Assembly: GCA_944385195.1 (NCBI GenBank)
Contig: CALWWH010000154.1
Coordinates: forward strand, 1 to 15,718
Length of the DNA stretch: 15,718 nt
Origin: an uncultured Oscillospiraceae bacterium
GTDB lineage: Bacteria; Bacillota; Clostridia; Oscillospirales; Oscillospiraceae
Direction: 5' to 3'
Made by a program: the position numbers and the translations under genes. Positions 14,174 to 15,718 of this stretch are shown here, one piece after another (the stretch's first letter is position 1; the number at the start of each line of letters is the position of its first letter). The notes under the pieces are model-generated. The model saw only the letters and a list, made by a program, of their open reading frames with translations. It did not search any database and had not been told where the DNA came from.

Positions 14174-15148
14174 TCAGATCGCTTGCGCGGCGGTGATCAG
14201 GGCCATCTTGTAGACCTCGTCGGCATTGCAGCCGCGGGAAAGGTCGTTAATGGGGGCATTGAGGCCCAGCAGGATGGGGCCATAGGCCTCGAAACCGCCC
14301 AGCCGCTGGGCAATCTTGTAGCCGATGTTGCCGGCATTGATGTCGGGGAAGATGAAAGTGTTGGCATGGCCGGCGACCTTGCTGTCCTTGCACTTGGTCT
14401 GGGCAACCGTGGGAGAGACAGCGGCGTCAAATTGCAGCTCACCGTCGATGGCCAGCTCCGGGGCAGCGGCCATGGCCTTTTCGGCGGCGTTGCGGACCTT
14501 GTCCACGTCCTCGCCCTTGCCGGAGCCCTTGGTGGAATAGCTGAGGAAAGCGACCTTCGGGTCAATGCCGAACATGGCGGCGCACTTGGCGGTCTCCAGG
14601 CCGATCTCCACCAGCTGATCCTCGTTGGGGTCCAGGTTGATGGCACAGTCGCCCATGGCAAGCTTCTCCTGACCCTCGGCCGTCTGGCGGACCAGGATGA
14701 AGCAGGAGGAGACAATGGAGTTGCCTGGCTTGGTCTTGATGAGTTGCAGCGCGGGACGAACGGTGTCGGCGGTGGAGTAGGTTGCCCCGCCCAGGAGGCT
14801 GTCGGCCAGACCCATCTTCACCAGCATGGTGCCAAAATAGTTGCCCTTGGTCAAGGCAGCGGCGCACTGCTCCTCGGTCATCTTGCCCTTGCGGAGCTCC
14901 ACCATCTTGGCGACCATCTCAGCCATAGCGGGATAAGTAGCGGGGTCGATGATCTCCAGCCCCTCGATGTCAAAGTTGCCAGCTGCGGCGGCGGCCTTGA
15001 CCTCGTCGACGTTGCCGATCAGGATTGGGGTGACGCAGCCCTCGGCCTTCAGGCGGGCGGCAGCCTCAAGAATGCGGGGATCAGGGCCCTCGGTAAAGAC
15101 GATCTTCTTCGGAGACTGCTGCAGCTTGGCGATGAGTTGATCAAACAT
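14174..15148 (-). CDS. pta: Phosphate acetyltransferase
   Basis: A 324-residue cytoplasmic enzyme that interconverts acetyl-CoA and acetyl phosphate, the first step of fermentative acetate formation with ATP gain through acetate kinase. The length matches the short, single-domain Pta of Firmicutes. Family segments include PKKIVFTEGPDPRIL near the start, LSYSTKGSGKGEDVDKV, HANTFIFPDINAGNIGYKIAQRLGG and GPILLGLNAPINDLSRG near the end. ATG has GGAGGG 8 nt upstream (complement of 15157-15162). No acetate kinase gene is next to it in the window: the next gene downstream is convergent and murB is divergent. A close relative, phosphate butyryltransferase, is less likely given the C-terminal motifs. 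Confidence 0.94.
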   Translation of the reverse strand: MFDQLIAKLQQSPKKIVFTEGPDPRILEAAARLKAEGCVTPILIGNVDEVKAAAAAGNFDIEGLEIIDPATYPAMAEMVAKMVELRKGKMTEEQCAAALTKGNYFGTMLVKMGLADSLLGGATYSTADTVRPALQLIKTKPGNSIVSSCFILVRQTAEGQEKLAMGDCAINLDPNEDQLVEIGLETAKCAAMFGIDPKVAFLSYSTKGSGKGEDVDKVRNAAEKAMAAAPELAIDGELQFDAAVSPTVAQTKCKDSKVAGHANTFIFPDINAGNIGYKIAQRLGGFEAYGPILLGLNAPINDLSRGCNADEVYKMALITAAQAI

Positions 15149-15192
15149 AGGTAATGCCCTCCAGTTATGTGTTTGGTTGGTTTTGCCTACCC

Positions 15193-15221
15193 ATTATACA
15201 CCCATTCGACAGGAAGGGCAA
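15193..15221 (-). promoter_or_regulatory. Promoter of pta
   Basis: On the minus strand TTGCCC (complement of 15216-15221) and a perfect TATAAT (complement of 15193-15198) are 17 bp apart. Confidence 0.75.
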
Positions 15222-15429
15222 GGGGTTGTGAGAAGTTTTTGACAGGCTTAGGTGCCATCCCTCAGGCCCAAAGCCCAGAGCTGCGATCGATTCCCCGCCG
15301 CGAGTGTAGCATTTCCGGCTGAATATGGATACGATGGTTTAGAGGGTGTACCGCGCGTTGGGGAACGGGATTGGCGGCGGAAGGCGGGCAGGGCCGGAGA
15401 ATTCCCCTCTTCTATTTTCCTGCGAAATC

Positions 15430-15438
15430 TGCTATACT
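15430..15438 (+). promoter_or_regulatory. Extended -10 promoter of murB
   Basis: TGC TATACT at 15430-15438 is an extended -10 element (TGN before the hexamer). The -35 position (about 15410-15415) is poor, which an extended -10 can offset. GGAGG at 15464-15468 follows before the ATG. Confidence 0.65.
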
Positions 15439-15474
15439 ATATCTTAACGAACTATACCCTATTGGAGGTTCCCT

Positions 15475-15718
15475 ATGGATGAGCGCATGTTCGACCTGTA
15501 TCAACATCTGGAGTCCGTGCCCCAGCTGCGGCTGCTGCGGGATGAACCCATGCTATACCACACCACCTTCCGTACCGGCGGACCGGCGGCGATCTTTGTC
15601 CAGCCCAAGCTGTCCATTGCCCTGGAAAGCGTGCTGCGGTTGGCGCGCAACCGGGACATTGAGCCGGTGATCATCGGCGCAGGCAGCAACACTCTGGTCC
15701 CGGATGAGGGGTTGGACA
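15475..15718 (+). CDS. murB: UDP-N-acetylenolpyruvoylglucosamine reductase, N-terminal part
   Basis: The first 81 residues of a protein that runs off the right edge. HTTFRTGGPAAIFVQP (about 29-44) is the MurB N-terminal FAD-binding motif (usually NTFxxGG), and EPVIIGAGSNTLVPDEG (about 62-78) matches the flavin-contacting GxGSNxL segment. MurB reduces the enolpyruvyl group to make UDP-MurNAc for peptidoglycan in the cytoplasm. ATG 15475 has GGAGG 6 nt upstream. Identification is confident even though most of the gene is missing; whether it is type I or type II cannot be seen, though type IIb is usual in Firmicutes. Confidence 0.92.
   Translation, partial: MDERMFDLYQHLESVPQLRLLRDEPMLYHTTFRTGGPAAIFVQPKLSIALESVLRLARNRDIEPVIIGAGSNTLVPDEGLD

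Larger units (their letters stand above)
15149..15474. other. Divergent pta-murB intergenic region
   Basis: This 326-bp gap carries the pta promoter at its left and the murB promoter and ribosome binding site at its right. Between about 15245 and 15410 I see no gene, RNA or repeat. A TTGACA at 15239-15244 on the plus strand has no -10 box at the right distance. Confidence 0.65.

Noticed and set aside
14183..15154. 323-codon plus-strand open frame opposite pta
   Set aside because: Shadow of pta with Gly/Leu/Val/Asp-biased composition and no start signals.
15239..15267. TTGACA at 15239-15244 as a murB promoter
   Set aside because: The sequence at the -10 distance (TCAGGC) does not fit.

Overview
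The window looks like a chromosomal segment from a high-GC, Gram-positive gut anaerobe of the class Clostridia (an Oscillospiraceae-like organism is my inference). Supporting signs are strong AGGAGG ribosome binding sites, SigA promoters, a T-box leader ahead of thrS, a YabE-type 3D-domain protein, a choloylglycine (bile salt) hydrolase and phosphate acetyltransferase. No phage, transposon, CRISPR or RNA gene was seen; most of the content is chromosomal housekeeping plus an envelope-signalling block.

Layout. 3-320 is the 3' end of an unrecognised gene, converging on a YabE-like G5/3D-domain protein (443-1579, minus). thrS (2048-3805, plus) follows, behind a T-box leader (about 1770-2011); its enzyme lacks the N-terminal TGS domain. 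A DUF4038/GH140-like glycosidase without signal peptide lies convergent to it (3915-5540, minus).

5709-10415 is the most interesting part, an envelope-signalling block on the plus strand. An OmpR-type regulator and its sensor kinase overlap by ATGA. A lipoprotein with two PepSY domains follows, and its promoter carries two TTTAAT boxes 11 bp apart that are likely regulator sites. After a terminator and a fresh promoter comes a three-gene operon: a small secreted protein with two Ca-binding-like DxDxDG loops, an ECF sigma factor, and a membrane anti-sigma factor with an RsgI-type middle domain. That domain keeps the Asn-Pro pair at which RsgI proteins are known to self-cleave. The small secreted gene has an in-frame TAG followed by 21 more coding-like Gly/His-rich codons.

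10463-11437 (minus) is a choloylglycine hydrolase family enzyme. 11781-14112 (plus) is a polar amino acid ABC importer (binding protein, permease, ATPase) with a hairpin/T-tract between the binding protein and permease genes, a common way to make the binding protein in excess. 14174-15148 (minus) is pta without an adjacent ackA, and 15475 to the end is the start of murB. All four convergent junctions hold a long, nearly perfect inverted repeat that can terminate from both sides.
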